DNA from: JALYNX01 sp963749415
Lineage (GTDB): Bacteria > Actinomycetota > Acidimicrobiia > Spongiisociales > ZC4RG35
Direction: 5' to 3'
Assembly: GCA_963749415.1 (NCBI GenBank)
Contig: CAVVMG010000001.1
Span: 1,736,001 to 1,800,000, forward strand
Length of the DNA stretch: 64,000 bases
Part shown: piece by piece, positions 32,865 to 41,944 of the stretch
How positions within the stretch are numbered: the first letter of the stretch is position 1
Layout: each line of letters begins with the position of its first letter
Made by a program: the position numbers and the translations under genes
Notes under the pieces: model-generated
Databases searched by the model: none
Told to the model about the DNA's origin: nothing
What the model saw: the letters and a program-made list of their open reading frames with translations, nothing else

Positions 32865-33832
32865 TCGATCGAGAGGGCCTCGAATCCGCATCGGCCATCA
32901 TCGGCGCGGCCCAGAGCCTGGCTTTGGCGTGTCACATCGGGCCCGATGGGGATGCTCTCGGGTCGATGATCGGGTTTGGCATCGCGGCCGCCAACGCTGG
33001 CAAGCAGGTGGTCGCCAGTTTCGGCGCGCCCTTCGTGGTGCCGGACAACCTCGGATTCCTCCCCACTTCATTCTTGGTCGCTCCCGAGGACTTCCCCGAA
33101 GCGCCGGAGGTGATGATCTCGTTCGACGCGGGCTCGCTGGATCGCCTCGGCGAGCTGGCCCCGACGGCGGGGAAGGCGGCAAAAGCGATCGTCATCGACC
33201 ATCACGTGACCAACGAGGGGTTCGGGGATATCGCAATCATCGACCCCGACGCAGCGGCAACGGGCGAGCTGGTGGCCCAACTTCTCGATGTGCTGGGTTG
33301 GCCACTGACGCCAGAGATAGCGACCTGTCTCCACACCGCCCTGGTAACCGACACCGGCCGGTTCCAGTACGCCAACACTCGGCCGGCGACACTCGAATTG
33401 GGAGCTCGCCTTCTGAGCGCCGGCGCCGACCCGGCTGAGATCGGCCGTCGTGTCTACGACGAGGCGCCCTTCGGTTATCTGAAGGTCGCGGGCGCCGCCC
33501 TGAGCCGTGCCGAGTTGGACGTGGAGAAAAGCGTGGTCACGGCATATGTCAACCAGTCCGATCTCAACGAGGCGGGCATCGATTGGGGTGACATCGACAA
33601 CTTGATCAACACGCTTCGCCTCGCGGTCGAAGCCGATGTGGCGGTGCTGGCCAAAGTGCACGACGACGGTCGGGTCAAGCTGAGCCTGAGGTCGCGAGGG
33701 GCGACGGACATCGGCTCGCTTGCGGCCGCGATGGGTGGCGGCGGTCACCGTCTGGCGGCCGGTGTCACGTATGCGGGAGAGGTCGGGGATGCTCTGGAGG
33801 AGGTCCGGAAGCGGGTAGAGGACTTCCGGTGA
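32861..33832 (+). CDS. DHH family phosphoesterase (NrnA-like oligoribonuclease/pAp phosphatase)
   Basis: 323 aa manganese-dependent phosphoesterase. DHH domain: CHIGPDGDALGSMIGFGIA, MISFDAGSLDRLGEL, AIVIDHHVTNEGFGD (the DHH motif), TALVTDTGRFQYANTRP; C-terminal DHHA1 domain with AMGGGGHRLAAGVTY. NrnA-type enzymes degrade nano-RNAs and 3'-phosphoadenosine-5'-phosphate. TTG start overlaps the rbfA stop. The rbfA-nrnA-truB-ribF order is standard in Gram-positives. Confidence 0.93.
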   Translation: MIDREGLESASAIIGAAQSLALACHIGPDGDALGSMIGFGIAAANAGKQVVASFGAPFVVPDNLGFLPTSFLVAPEDFPEAPEVMISFDAGSLDRLGELAPTAGKAAKAIVIDHHVTNEGFGDIAIIDPDAAATGELVAQLLDVLGWPLTPEIATCLHTALVTDTGRFQYANTRPATLELGARLLSAGADPAEIGRRVYDEAPFGYLKVAGAALSRAELDVEKSVVTAYVNQSDLNEAGIDWGDIDNLINTLRLAVEADVAVLAKVHDDGRVKLSLRSRGATDIGSLAAAMGGGGHRLAAGVTYAGEVGDALEEVRKRVEDFR

Positions 33833-34707
33833 TCGCTGGTTTCCTCGTGGTCGACAAGCCAGGCGGGATGACATCGAATGCCGTTGTGGGCACCGTGCGG
33901 CGGGCGACCGGGATCAAGAAGGTTGGCCACGCCGGCACCCTCGACCCACTGGCCACCGGGGCGATGGTGATCGCGGTTGGCCCCGTCACCAGGTTGATCC
34001 GATTCATCCAGGAGCAGCCAAAGGAGTACCTGGCGACGGCGCAGTTCGGAGTGGCCACCGACACCCTGGATGCAGATGGAGCTGTCCTGGAGCGAGAGCC
34101 CATGGAGTTCTCCGAGCAGGATCTGAAGGGCGCGGCTGTCCGCTTCGTCGGGGTCATCAACCAGGTCCCGCCGATGGTTTCCGCGTTGAAGCACGAGGGA
34201 CGCCGGCTCTATGAGCTGGCACGACGAGGCGAAGTAGTCGAGCGGGACGCACGACCGGTCGAGGTCCACGAATTGGAGATCCTCTCTCTCGGCGCGGGGC
34301 CGTACCCAGAGGTCGAGTTCCGGGTGGTCTGTGGCAAGGGCACCTACGTCCGCACCCTGGCCGCCGACCTGGCGGCTGCGCTCGGCGGGCATGCCCATCT
34401 CATTGCACTGCGGCGCAAGCGCATCGGGTCGCTCGACGTCGACGTTCACGGCGTGAAGCTCGAGGATCTCGCGCACTGGCAGGAGTGGTTCTTGAGCCCA
34501 TCGCGCGCCCTCGACGATCTACCCGCGGTGACGGTCGGGCCCGAGACGGCCGAGGGTGTGAGTCACGGGATGCGCTTCGTTGGCGGAGAGATGCTGGGCG
34601 CCCCCGAAGGGGTGGCGTTGCGGGTTCTCGACGAGGAGGGCGACCTGCTCGCCGTATACCGCCGGGAGGGCGATCAGTCCATCCCCGAGGTGGTCCTGGC
34701 GTCATGA
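33829..34707 (+). CDS. truB: tRNA pseudouridine-55 synthase TruB
   Basis: 292 aa. Makes pseudouridine in the T-loop of all tRNAs. Seen: GFLVVDKPGGMTSNAVVGTVRRATG, the catalytic Asp in GHAGTLDPLATGAMVIAVG, TRLIRFIQEQPKEYLATAQFGVATDTLDADG, VPPMVSALKHEGRRLYELARRG, CGKGTYVRTLAADLA. A C-terminal PUA-like extension follows. GTG start overlaps the upstream stop. Confidence 0.96.
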   Translation: MIAGFLVVDKPGGMTSNAVVGTVRRATGIKKVGHAGTLDPLATGAMVIAVGPVTRLIRFIQEQPKEYLATAQFGVATDTLDADGAVLEREPMEFSEQDLKGAAVRFVGVINQVPPMVSALKHEGRRLYELARRGEVVERDARPVEVHELEILSLGAGPYPEVEFRVVCGKGTYVRTLAADLAAALGGHAHLIALRRKRIGSLDVDVHGVKLEDLAHWQEWFLSPSRALDDLPAVTVGPETAEGVSHGMRFVGGEMLGAPEGVALRVLDEEGDLLAVYRREGDQSIPEVVLAS

Positions 34708-35630
34708 AGATCCTCACCCCGCCCTGGAGCCAATGGCCGGCGCGATCTGATCCAACTGCGGTCACCGTCGGCGTGTTCGACGGCGTGCACCGCGGTCACC
34801 GTGCCCTGCTCGCCCGTCTGATCGAGACCGGTCACACCGCCACGGTCCTCACCTTCGAGCCTCATCCCGCCGAGGTGCTCGCGCCGGGCACCAATCCACG
34901 TTTGCTCACCACCCTGGAAGAGCGCCTCGCTCTTTTCGAGGAAGCAGGGGTTGAACTGGTCGGCGTTCTCGACCTAGCCGAGATCCGTCACCTTGAACCA
35001 CGCGAGTTCGTAGGCCGTGTCCTCGAGGGCAAGCTGGCGATGGCCGAGATCGTGGTTGGCGTCGACTTTCATTTCGGGCGAGACCGCTCTGGCGACGTCG
35101 AGTTCCTCCGGGGCGAAGGCGCCGTGGACGGGTTCAAGGTCGATGTCGTAGAGCTGGTATCCGATGCGGCGCCTATCTCGTCCTCACGGATCCGGCAATT
35201 GGTCGAGGTTGGTGACATCGATTCGGCGAATGCGCTTCTCGGGTCCAAGTACCACCTGAGCAACACGGTCGTCACCGGTGATCGGAGAGGGAGGGAGATC
35301 GGTTTCCCCACCGCCAACCTGGCGCCGCCCGAGCGAAAGGTGATCCCGGGCAATGGGGTCTACGCCGCGTTCGCCGTGCTTAGAGGTCGGCGAATGCAGG
35401 CGGCGGTCAACGTGGGGGTGAGACCCACATTCGGCGGAGGCGATCTGGTGGTGGAGGCTCATCTCCTGGACTTCGACGACGACTGCTACGGGGAGTGGCT
35501 CACGCTCGAATTCGTAGCCCGGCTCCGCTCCGAGGTTCGCTTCGACGAAGTCGCGGCGTTGGTGGAGCAGATGCACGGCGACGTGGAGGCGACGAGAGCG
35601 ATCCTGGGCGACGAGACAGGCGACGTCTAA
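34704..35630 (+). CDS. ribF: Bifunctional riboflavin kinase/FAD synthetase
   Basis: 308 aa, makes FMN then FAD. N-terminal nucleotidyltransferase: VTVGVFDGVHRGHRALLARL, VLTFEPHPAEVL, VVGVDFHFGRDRSGDVEFL, ISSSRIRQLVEVGDIDSANALLG. C-terminal kinase: GREIGFPTANLAPPERKVIPGNGVYAAF, AAVNVGVRPTFGG, EAHLLDFDDDCYGEWL. The ATG overlaps the truB stop; the longer frame upstream is a shadow. Confidence 0.96.
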   Translation: MKILTPPWSQWPARSDPTAVTVGVFDGVHRGHRALLARLIETGHTATVLTFEPHPAEVLAPGTNPRLLTTLEERLALFEEAGVELVGVLDLAEIRHLEPREFVGRVLEGKLAMAEIVVGVDFHFGRDRSGDVEFLRGEGAVDGFKVDVVELVSDAAPISSSRIRQLVEVGDIDSANALLGSKYHLSNTVVTGDRRGREIGFPTANLAPPERKVIPGNGVYAAFAVLRGRRMQAAVNVGVRPTFGGGDLVVEAHLLDFDDDCYGEWLTLEFVARLRSEVRFDEVAALVEQMHGDVEATRAILGDETGDV

Positions 35631-36767
35631 ATGAGCGGTCGGCATCCCATCGCTTCTGGATCGCCGGTGGTGGTCAAGGCCGGGTCATCGAGCCTCGTTC
35701 GGGAAACCGGCGACCTGGACTCCGATGCGCTGGAGCGCACGGTGGCCCTGGTGGCCGGGATGTGGGAGCGGGGACACCCGACACTCTTGGTCACCTCGGG
35801 GGCGGTTGCGGCCGGATTGCCAGTGCTGGGCCTGGAGCGCCGCCCCATGGATGCGCCCGGTTTCCAGGTGGCCGCGGCCATCGGACAGGGGCGTCTCATG
35901 GAGCGATACACCGCGCTGTTCGGGGAGCAGGGGATGGTCGTGGGCCAGGTGCTCCTCACCAAGGACCTGTTGGCCAACCGGACCCAGTATCTGAATGCCC
36001 GGGGCGCCCTGGAGCGAATGCTCGCCCTCAAAGTGGTCCCGATCATCAATGAGAACGACACCGTGGTCGTCGAAGGGCTCCGCCTCGGGGACAACGACCG
36101 GCTGGCCGCGATCGTCTCCCATCTCGTGAATGCCGGCATTCTGATAATCCTCACCGACACCGAGGGGATCTATTCCGCCGATCCGAGGACGGTCGAAGAC
36201 GCCGAGTTGCTCGTGGCCGTGAACCCGAGCGACGCGGCCCTCGATGGGGTGGCCGGAGGGCTTGCCGGGAGCCTCGGGTCCGGTGGGGCGGCAACCAAGG
36301 TTGCCGCGGCTCGGATGGCTGCCTGGTCCGGGATCCCAACCGTGATCGCCAGCGCCCGTGAGCCTGAGATAGCGGCGAGAGCGGCCGCCGGCGATGAAGT
36401 CGGCACCTGGGTGCGCCCCCATCGGGCGCGTTTGTCGGCTCGCAAGCTGTGGATCGCTTTCGGCCAGCCCACCGAGGGCACGGTGACTGTGGACTCCGGG
36501 GCAACGAACGCCCTGCTCGACGGTGGCAAATCCCTGCTCGCGGTCGGGGTGGTGGCCGTGGACGGCGGCTTCGACGCCGGAGCCGCCGTAGAGGTGGAAG
36601 GTATCGGCGGAGAGCAGTTGGGCAAGGGTTTGATGGCAATGGGCGCGGAACAGGCACGGCGCTCGATCGGTCGCCACAGCTCGGAGGTCGGTGGGGTGAT
36701 GATCCATCGGGATGACTTCGTGCTCCTCACTGAGGGAAGCACCACCACCGATAGGCTGGCGAAATGA
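35631..36767 (+). CDS. proB: Glutamate 5-kinase with PUA domain
   Basis: 378 aa. First enzyme of proline synthesis. Amino-acid-kinase core: VVVKAGSSSLV, LLVTSGAVAAGL, GQGRLMERYTALFGEQG, VLLTKDLLANRTQYLNARGALERML, IINENDTVVVEGLRLGDNDRLAAIVSHLVNAGILIILTDTEGIYSADPR, GSGGAATKVAAARMAAWSGIPTVI. The C-terminal PUA domain starts at about residue 265. It begins right after the ribF stop and overlaps proA. proBA inserted between ribF and rpsO is not the usual order. Confidence 0.95.
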   Translation: MSGRHPIASGSPVVVKAGSSSLVRETGDLDSDALERTVALVAGMWERGHPTLLVTSGAVAAGLPVLGLERRPMDAPGFQVAAAIGQGRLMERYTALFGEQGMVVGQVLLTKDLLANRTQYLNARGALERMLALKVVPIINENDTVVVEGLRLGDNDRLAAIVSHLVNAGILIILTDTEGIYSADPRTVEDAELLVAVNPSDAALDGVAGGLAGSLGSGGAATKVAAARMAAWSGIPTVIASAREPEIAARAAAGDEVGTWVRPHRARLSARKLWIAFGQPTEGTVTVDSGATNALLDGGKSLLAVGVVAVDGGFDAGAAVEVEGIGGEQLGKGLMAMGAEQARRSIGRHSSEVGGVMIHRDDFVLLTEGSTTTDRLAK

Positions 36768-38002
36768 TCGAGCTGATAGGCCAGCGGGCCCGGGCGGCAT
36801 CTCGACTGCTGTCGCGGGCGACCGGTGACATCCGCCGCAGCGCTTTGCTGGGGATGGCCGATGCCCTGCTCGACTCTTCGACAGACGTTCTGACCGCCAA
36901 CGAATCCGACATGGAACAGGCCGACACCGAAGGGATCTCCGGGGCCCTCATCGATCGGCTCCGACTCACCTCGGCCCGGGTCGAAGGCATGGCTGCAGGG
37001 CTCCGCACCGTCGCCGACCTCCCCGATCCTGTGGGCCGGGAGACCGGGGGCTGGGTGATGCACAACGGAATCCGCCTCCACCGCGAGCGCGTGCCTCTCG
37101 GCGTTGTGGCGGTGATCTACGAGGCCAGGCCGAATGTGACCGCCGACGCCGCAGGCCTCTGCGTGAAGTCGGGAAACGCCGTGATCCTTCGCGGCTCGTC
37201 CTACGCCCTGAATTCCAATCGTGCGGTGTGCCAGGTGTTGAGGAACGCCCTGGCGCAATCCGGGCTTCCCGCGGATTCGGTGCAGCTGTTGGAGGACACC
37301 ACCCGGGACGGTGCCAAGGCGCTGATGCAGGCCACAGAATGGGTCGACCTGTTGGTGCCCCGGGGTGGGGCCGGCCTGATCGCCGCGGTGAGAGCCGACG
37401 CCACGGTCCCCACGGTCATAGACGGCGCCGGGAACTGCCATGTATACGTCGATGCCGGGGCCGACCTCGCCAAGGCGCGCTCGATCGTGGTGAATGCGAA
37501 GGTGCAGCGGCCCGGGGTGTGCAATGCCGCCGAGACCTTGCTCGTGCACGAAGCCGTCGCCGACGAGTTCCTTCCCCAGGTGGGAAAGGCTCTGATCGCC
37601 GAAGGGGTCGAATTGCGTGGGGACGCGATTGCACAGGACCTGGTCCCGGGAATCGGCGCCGCAACCGAAGAGGACTGGGAGACCGAGTACCTCGACTTGG
37701 TGATGGCGGTGCGTGTGGTGCCCGACATCGAGAGTGCAATCGACCACATCAGGAAATATGGAACGGGACACACCGAAGCCATCGTCACCGAGGACATCGA
37801 GGCGTCGGAGAGCTTCGTCGCCGGTGTGGACAGCGCAGTGGTCGCGGTCAACATTTCAACCCGATTCACCGACGGTGAGGAATTCGGCTTTGGCGCGGAG
37901 ATCGGGAACTCCACGCAGAAGCTCCATGTCAGAGGTCCTATGGGATTGGAGTCGCTGACTTGTGAGCGGTATGTCCTCTATGGATCCGGCCAGACCCGCT
38001 GA
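36764..38002 (+). CDS. proA: Gamma-glutamyl phosphate reductase
   Basis: 412 aa NADPH-dependent aldehyde-dehydrogenase-fold enzyme, second step of proline synthesis. Seen: ANESDMEQADTEGIS, RLTSARVEGMAAGLRTVADLPDPVG, HRERVPLGVVAVIYEARPNVTADAAGLCVKSGNAVILRG, the catalytic Cys in NAKVQRPGVCNAAETLLVH, and AEIGNSTQKLHVRGPMGLESLTCERYVLYG at the C-terminus. ATG overlaps the proB stop. Confidence 0.97.
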   Translation: MIELIGQRARAASRLLSRATGDIRRSALLGMADALLDSSTDVLTANESDMEQADTEGISGALIDRLRLTSARVEGMAAGLRTVADLPDPVGRETGGWVMHNGIRLHRERVPLGVVAVIYEARPNVTADAAGLCVKSGNAVILRGSSYALNSNRAVCQVLRNALAQSGLPADSVQLLEDTTRDGAKALMQATEWVDLLVPRGGAGLIAAVRADATVPTVIDGAGNCHVYVDAGADLAKARSIVVNAKVQRPGVCNAAETLLVHEAVADEFLPQVGKALIAEGVELRGDAIAQDLVPGIGAATEEDWETEYLDLVMAVRVVPDIESAIDHIRKYGTGHTEAIVTEDIEASESFVAGVDSAVVAVNISTRFTDGEEFGFGAEIGNSTQKLHVRGPMGLESLTCERYVLYGSGQTR

Positions 38003-38026
38003 AGGCTCCCGATTCGGCCGACCCGG

Positions 38027-38057
38027 TTGAGGGTAGGGACGGGGTAGCTGCTAATGT
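38027..38057 (+). promoter_or_regulatory. Candidate promoter of rpsO
   Basis: TTGAGG and TAATGT are separated by 19 bp, and the -10 element is preceded by TGC, giving an extended -10 (TGCTAATGT). It lies about 40 bp before the rpsO ATG. The long spacing makes this tentative. Confidence 0.35.
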
Positions 38058-38097
38058 CCTTCTTGCCCCCCCGGATTTGCTCCAGGTTCTACGCGCA

Positions 38098-38355
38098 ATG
38101 AAGACAACGAACGAGATCGTCGCCGAGTACGGCACCCATCAGAGTGACACGGGTTCACCCGAGGTCCAGGTCGCCCTGCTCACCGAGCGGATCAACCAGC
38201 TCACGGAGCACCTCCGCGAGCACAAGCACGACCACCACAGCAGGCGCGGCCTGCTGATGATGGTTGGCAAACGCCGTCGGCTTCTCGATTATCTCCGCCG
38301 TGAGGACGTCGAGCGCTACCGGAGCCTGATCGCAAAGTTGGGGCTGCGGCGCTAA
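38098..38355 (+). CDS. rpsO: 30S ribosomal protein S15
   Basis: 85 aa, near the usual 88-89. Binds the central domain of 16S rRNA. Conserved: EIVAEYGTHQSDTGSPEVQVALLTERINQLTEHLREHKHDHHSRRGLLMMVGKRRRLLDYLRREDVERYRSLIAKLGLR. The ATG before KTTNE is chosen; seven extra codons upstream in the same frame are not conserved. Followed by pnp, the near-universal pairing. Confidence 0.97.
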   Translation: MKTTNEIVAEYGTHQSDTGSPEVQVALLTERINQLTEHLREHKHDHHSRRGLLMMVGKRRRLLDYLRREDVERYRSLIAKLGLRR

Positions 38356-38370
38356 CAAGATTTCGTGAAA

Positions 38371-38497
38371 GAGCCGAGAAGGCTCGGTCACGTCATGGGC
38401 ACCATGCCCAACACAGATCCGGCCTGAGTGCCGGGATCAGACACACAAGCTGAGCCACGCCGGTTGTCAGTGGCGATGTCTCGGGATTCCTGAGACA
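38371..38497 (+). promoter_or_regulatory. Structured rpsO-pnp intergenic leader
   Basis: The 185-nt gap holds a string of hairpins: GAGCC/GGCTC (38371-38385), TGGGCA/TGCCCA around 38395-38410, GATCCGGC/GCCGGGATC with a bulge near 38417-38440, and a 9-bp stem TGTCTCGGG/CCTGAGACA with one G-T pair at 38477-38497. In other bacteria the rpsO-pnp region is folded and cut by RNase III so that PNPase controls its own mRNA; a similar role here is inferred from position and folding only. Confidence 0.5.
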
Positions 38498-38540
38498 TGA
38501 CTACTGCCAACGGGCGGGCTCCATACAAAAGGAGCACTTA

Positions 38541-40940
38541 GTGCCCGAAATCTCCGTAAAGGGGAGCGTCGGCGGCAAGGAGCTCGTCCTGAGCTCCGGC
38601 AAACTCGCCGGCCAGGCCGACGGCGCCGTCGTCGCCACACTCGGCGGGACCCAGATGCTGGTGACCGCCACTGCAAACAAGAAGATGAGAGAGGGCATCG
38701 ATTTCTTCCCTCTCACCGTCGACTTCGAAGAGCGGATGTACTCCGTGGGCAAGATCCCCGGGTCGTTCTTTCGTCGGGAGGGCCGGCCATCGGAGCAGGC
38801 CATCCTCACCTGCCGGCTGATCGATCGTCCGCTGCGCCCGTCGTTCCCCGACGGGTATCGCAACGAGACCCATGTCGTGGTCACGTCTCTGGCGGTGGAT
38901 CAGGAGAACCCATTCGATGTGGTCGCACTCAACGGGGCCTCCGCGGCCCTGCTGATCAGCTCGATCCCCTTCGAGCAGGCTCTCGGTGGTGTCCGTCTCG
39001 CCCTGAAGAAGGGGGAATGGATTCCGTTCCCGACCCACGCCGAGCTCGACGAGTCGGTGTTCGAGCTGATCGTGGCCGGTGGCCGCAACGCCGAGGGCGG
39101 CATTGACATCATCATGGTCGAGGCCGGATCGACGCCCAATGGATTGCGCCTGATCGCCGATGGCGATGCGCCATCTGACGAGGAGACTGTTGCCCGGGGC
39201 CTGGAAGAAGCGAAGACCTACATCGCCGAGTCGATCGACCTTCAAAACGAACTCGCAGCCCAGGTTGCGAAGAAGGAAGTCGAGTGGCCTGTCGCCATCG
39301 ACTACAGCGACGAGATCTATCAGAAGGTGAAGGAAGTCGCAAGGCCCTTGCTCGCCTCCGTTGTCACCATTGCCGACAAGCAGGAGCGCAACACGGCTCT
39401 GGATGCTGCCGAGGAGCAGGTCATGCCTTCACTCGGCCTGGCCGAGGACGATGTCGAGGGTGCGGCCCAGGCGGGACGTGCCTTCAAGTCGGTGCTCAAG
39501 GACCTGATGCGCAAGCGGGTGGTGGAAGACGGGGTTCGCCTCGACGGCCGCGGCCCGACCGACATCCGGCCGCTCAGTGCCGAGGTTGGCGTGGTCAATC
39601 GGACCCATGGTTCCGGCCTCTTCACCAGGGGTGAGACCCAGGTGTTGAACATCACCACGCTCGGGATGCTGAAGATGGAGCAGATGCTGGACACCCTCGC
39701 CCTGGAGGACTCCAAGCGTTACATGCACCACTACAACTTCCCGCCGTTCTCCACCGGCGAAGCCGGGTTCATGCGGGGCCCCAAGCGCCGCGAGATCGGG
39801 CATGGCGCGCTTGCCGAGAAGGCATTGCTACCTGTCATTCCACCCGAGGAGGACTTCCCCTACGCATTGAGGCTGGTGTCGGAGGTCCTTTCCTCCAACG
39901 GCTCGACCTCGATGGCCTCGGTTTGCGCCTCGACGCTGTCCTTGATGGACGCCGGGGTGCCGATCTCAGCGCCCGTCGCCGGGATCGCCATGGGGCTCAT
40001 CGAGCGGGAGGGCAAATATGTGACCCTCACCGACATCCTGGGAGCCGAGGACGCCCTCGGTGACATGGACTTCAAGGTGGCCGGGACCAGGGATGTGATC
40101 ACGGCTCTCCAGCTGGACACCAAGCTGGAAGGCCTTCCCTCCGAAGTGCTGACCGAGGCCCTGAACCAGGCCAAGGACGCACGACTCATCATCCTCGACA
40201 CCATGGCCGGGGCCATAGACGCCCCGAGAGCGGAGATGAACGAGTTCGCCCCCCGGATCGAGTCCCTGGAGATCCCCAAGGACAAGATCGGAGAGGTCAT
40301 CGGCCCCAAGGGCGCGGTCATCCGTGAGCTCGAAGAGGTGACCGGGGCCGCGATCGAGATCGAAGAGGCCGACGGAAAGGGCATCGTCCGCATCGCCTCC
40401 TCCGACGGCGCGGCTCTGGCCGCAGCCCGGGAGAGAGTGATGCAGATCGCCTTCCCGCCCGAGGTCGAGTTGGGGACGGAGTACGAGGGCAAGGTGGTGA
40501 ACATCACCAAGTTCGGCGCCTTCGTCAACATCCTTCCCGGGCGAGATGGGCTTCTTCACATCTCGAGGCTCGATGGCTCGAAGCGGGTCGAGAGGGTCGA
40601 GGACTATCTGACCGATGGTCAGGAGCTCAAAGTGAGGGTCCGTGAGATCGACAGGGGCAAGGTCAGCCTGGAGCTGGTCGAGGCCCTGGAGGGCGCCACG
40701 CTTCCCGACCCCGAGGCCCCGGGCCAGGGCGGCGGGGAGCGGCGGGGCCGCGACGACGGCCGCGATCGGGACCGTGGACGCGGCGGTGACCGTGGTCGCG
40801 GTGGACGAGACGGTCGGGACAGCCGGGATCGGCAGCCGCGTGAAGAGCGGGCGCCGGCCCCTGTCGCACAGGAGTCGAGCTCCGGGCGCAAAGTGGCCCA
40901 GCCGTTCGACGAAGTCTTCGAGGACCTCAGCAAGAGCTGA
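38541..40940 (+). CDS. pnp: Polyribonucleotide nucleotidyltransferase with RG-rich tail
   Basis: 799 aa phosphorolytic 3'-5' exoribonuclease. Two RNase PH domains (first: GKLAGQADGAVVATLGGTQMLVTATANKKMREGIDFFPLTVDFEERMYSVGKIPGSFFRREGRPSE; second active: GVRLDGRGPTDIRPLSAEVG, LFTRGETQVL, NFPPFSTGEAGFMRGPKRREIGHGALAEKAL), KH domain with GPKG, S1 domain (EYEGKVVNITKFGAFVNILPGRDGLLHISRL). The last about 70 residues are Arg/Gly/Asp-rich (RGRDDGRDRDRGRGGDRGRGG) and then SGRKVAQPFDEVFEDL. GTG start with AAAGGAGC upstream. Confidence 0.97.
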   Translation: MPEISVKGSVGGKELVLSSGKLAGQADGAVVATLGGTQMLVTATANKKMREGIDFFPLTVDFEERMYSVGKIPGSFFRREGRPSEQAILTCRLIDRPLRPSFPDGYRNETHVVVTSLAVDQENPFDVVALNGASAALLISSIPFEQALGGVRLALKKGEWIPFPTHAELDESVFELIVAGGRNAEGGIDIIMVEAGSTPNGLRLIADGDAPSDEETVARGLEEAKTYIAESIDLQNELAAQVAKKEVEWPVAIDYSDEIYQKVKEVARPLLASVVTIADKQERNTALDAAEEQVMPSLGLAEDDVEGAAQAGRAFKSVLKDLMRKRVVEDGVRLDGRGPTDIRPLSAEVGVVNRTHGSGLFTRGETQVLNITTLGMLKMEQMLDTLALEDSKRYMHHYNFPPFSTGEAGFMRGPKRREIGHGALAEKALLPVIPPEEDFPYALRLVSEVLSSNGSTSMASVCASTLSLMDAGVPISAPVAGIAMGLIEREGKYVTLTDILGAEDALGDMDFKVAGTRDVITALQLDTKLEGLPSEVLTEALNQAKDARLIILDTMAGAIDAPRAEMNEFAPRIESLEIPKDKIGEVIGPKGAVIRELEEVTGAAIEIEEADGKGIVRIASSDGAALAAARERVMQIAFPPEVELGTEYEGKVVNITKFGAFVNILPGRDGLLHISRLDGSKRVERVEDYLTDGQELKVRVREIDRGKVSLELVEALEGATLPDPEAPGQGGGERRGRDDGRDRDRGRGGDRGRGGRDGRDSRDRQPREERAPAPVAQESSSGRKVAQPFDEVFEDLSKS

Positions 40941-40959
40941 TCCCTGTTGATTCGATGAG

Positions 40960-40985
40960 AAGGGACGGGAGCGATCCCGTCCCTT
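40960..40985. terminator. Bidirectional hairpin between pnp and the GNAT gene
   Basis: A perfect 11-bp stem (AAGGGACGGGA / TCCCGTCCCTT) closed by a GCGA tetraloop, between two convergent genes. The stem ends in AA/TT but no long T-run follows on either strand. Very stable; the likely transcript end for both sides. Confidence 0.75.
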
Positions 40986-40991
40986 CCCGCG

Positions 40992-41858
40992 TCAGCGGTG
41001 GTGCCAGTTGCGAAGCCTGGCCACGTCTTCGAAGCCCGTGGCCCGGTAGAAAGCGATGGCATCCTCCCGGTGCAAATCGGTGATCACCCGGACCTGGTCC
41101 ATGCCCGCCCTCCGCATCCGATTCAATGCGAAGGCCATCAGCGCCCGTCCGATGCCCTGCCGATGGAATGCCGGATCGGTCCCCATCGGCTCGATCTGGG
41201 CGATTCCCGAAGGATCGGGCCACCACACCATGAAGGAGGCGATCCTGCCGTCCGGGCCCACCGCCACCAGGTCCCGCTCCGCGTCGTACACCGGGGAGCG
41301 CATGAACCGGAGATAGCGTTGCAGATGAGCATCAGGCTCCATGGTCGACTCGAATGCAGCGTGGGAGGCGGCACGTCGATTGTCGGCCTCCACTTCTCCT
41401 CGCAGCGACCGTAGTGACCATCCCGGGGCGAGATCAGGCTCCGGGATCGGAGCCTTCAGATCGCGCATGAACAAGGGCCCGCCATCATCTGATGGCCTCA
41501 TTCCGGCTCCCTCGAGCTCGCTCTGTAGCTCATGATCGAGATTCGAAATCAGGCCGACATGGGCGCCGCTCCCCAGCCGCTGCAATCCCCAGGTGATCAG
41601 CCCCATCGGGGAGTGCCCGTGAATGGAAAAGGCAACGACCTCGCCGTCGTGGCCGCCGAGCTCGACGAAGCCGGACTCCCCATCGAGCCAATAGCTGGTG
41701 TCGGCTTGGCGTCGGGGATCGGGGTGATGCACCCACCAGGCGAGGTCTCCGGGATGGATCGAGTATCGAGGCCCGCCGAGCTCGAGATTTCGACTGAGGA
41801 TCTCCTGCATCAGCGAAAAGGCGTCCGGATCGAGAGGCGAGACTTCGGTGGGGGCCAT
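40992..41858 (-). CDS. GNAT family N-acetyltransferase, tandem-domain type
   Basis: 288 aa, about twice a single GNAT. The N-terminal half is a degenerate GNAT-like domain (SYWLDGESGFVELGGHDGEVVAFSIHG); the C-terminal half has the intact acetyl-CoA loop: DPAFHRQGIGRALMAFALNRMRRAGMDQVRVITDLHREDAIAFYRATGFEDV. The ATG before APTEVSPLDP is used. Tandem GNATs of this kind include MshD-like enzymes, but no mycothiol context is seen and the substrate is unknown. Confidence 0.8.
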   Translation of the reverse strand: MAPTEVSPLDPDAFSLMQEILSRNLELGGPRYSIHPGDLAWWVHHPDPRRQADTSYWLDGESGFVELGGHDGEVVAFSIHGHSPMGLITWGLQRLGSGAHVGLISNLDHELQSELEGAGMRPSDDGGPLFMRDLKAPIPEPDLAPGWSLRSLRGEVEADNRRAASHAAFESTMEPDAHLQRYLRFMRSPVYDAERDLVAVGPDGRIASFMVWWPDPSGIAQIEPMGTDPAFHRQGIGRALMAFALNRMRRAGMDQVRVITDLHREDAIAFYRATGFEDVARLRNWHHR

Positions 41859-41944
41859 CCCGGAACGGTAGGCAGCACGGCGGGTCGATCCGCTGGAAAC
41901 GGCAAGGCCGGCCATACAATTTCACCGAGCCGAAAGGGGGCGAC

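Noticed and set aside
40960..40985. Hairpin as a transposon end or REP element
   Set aside because: Single copy in the window, between convergent genes, and fully explained as a terminator.
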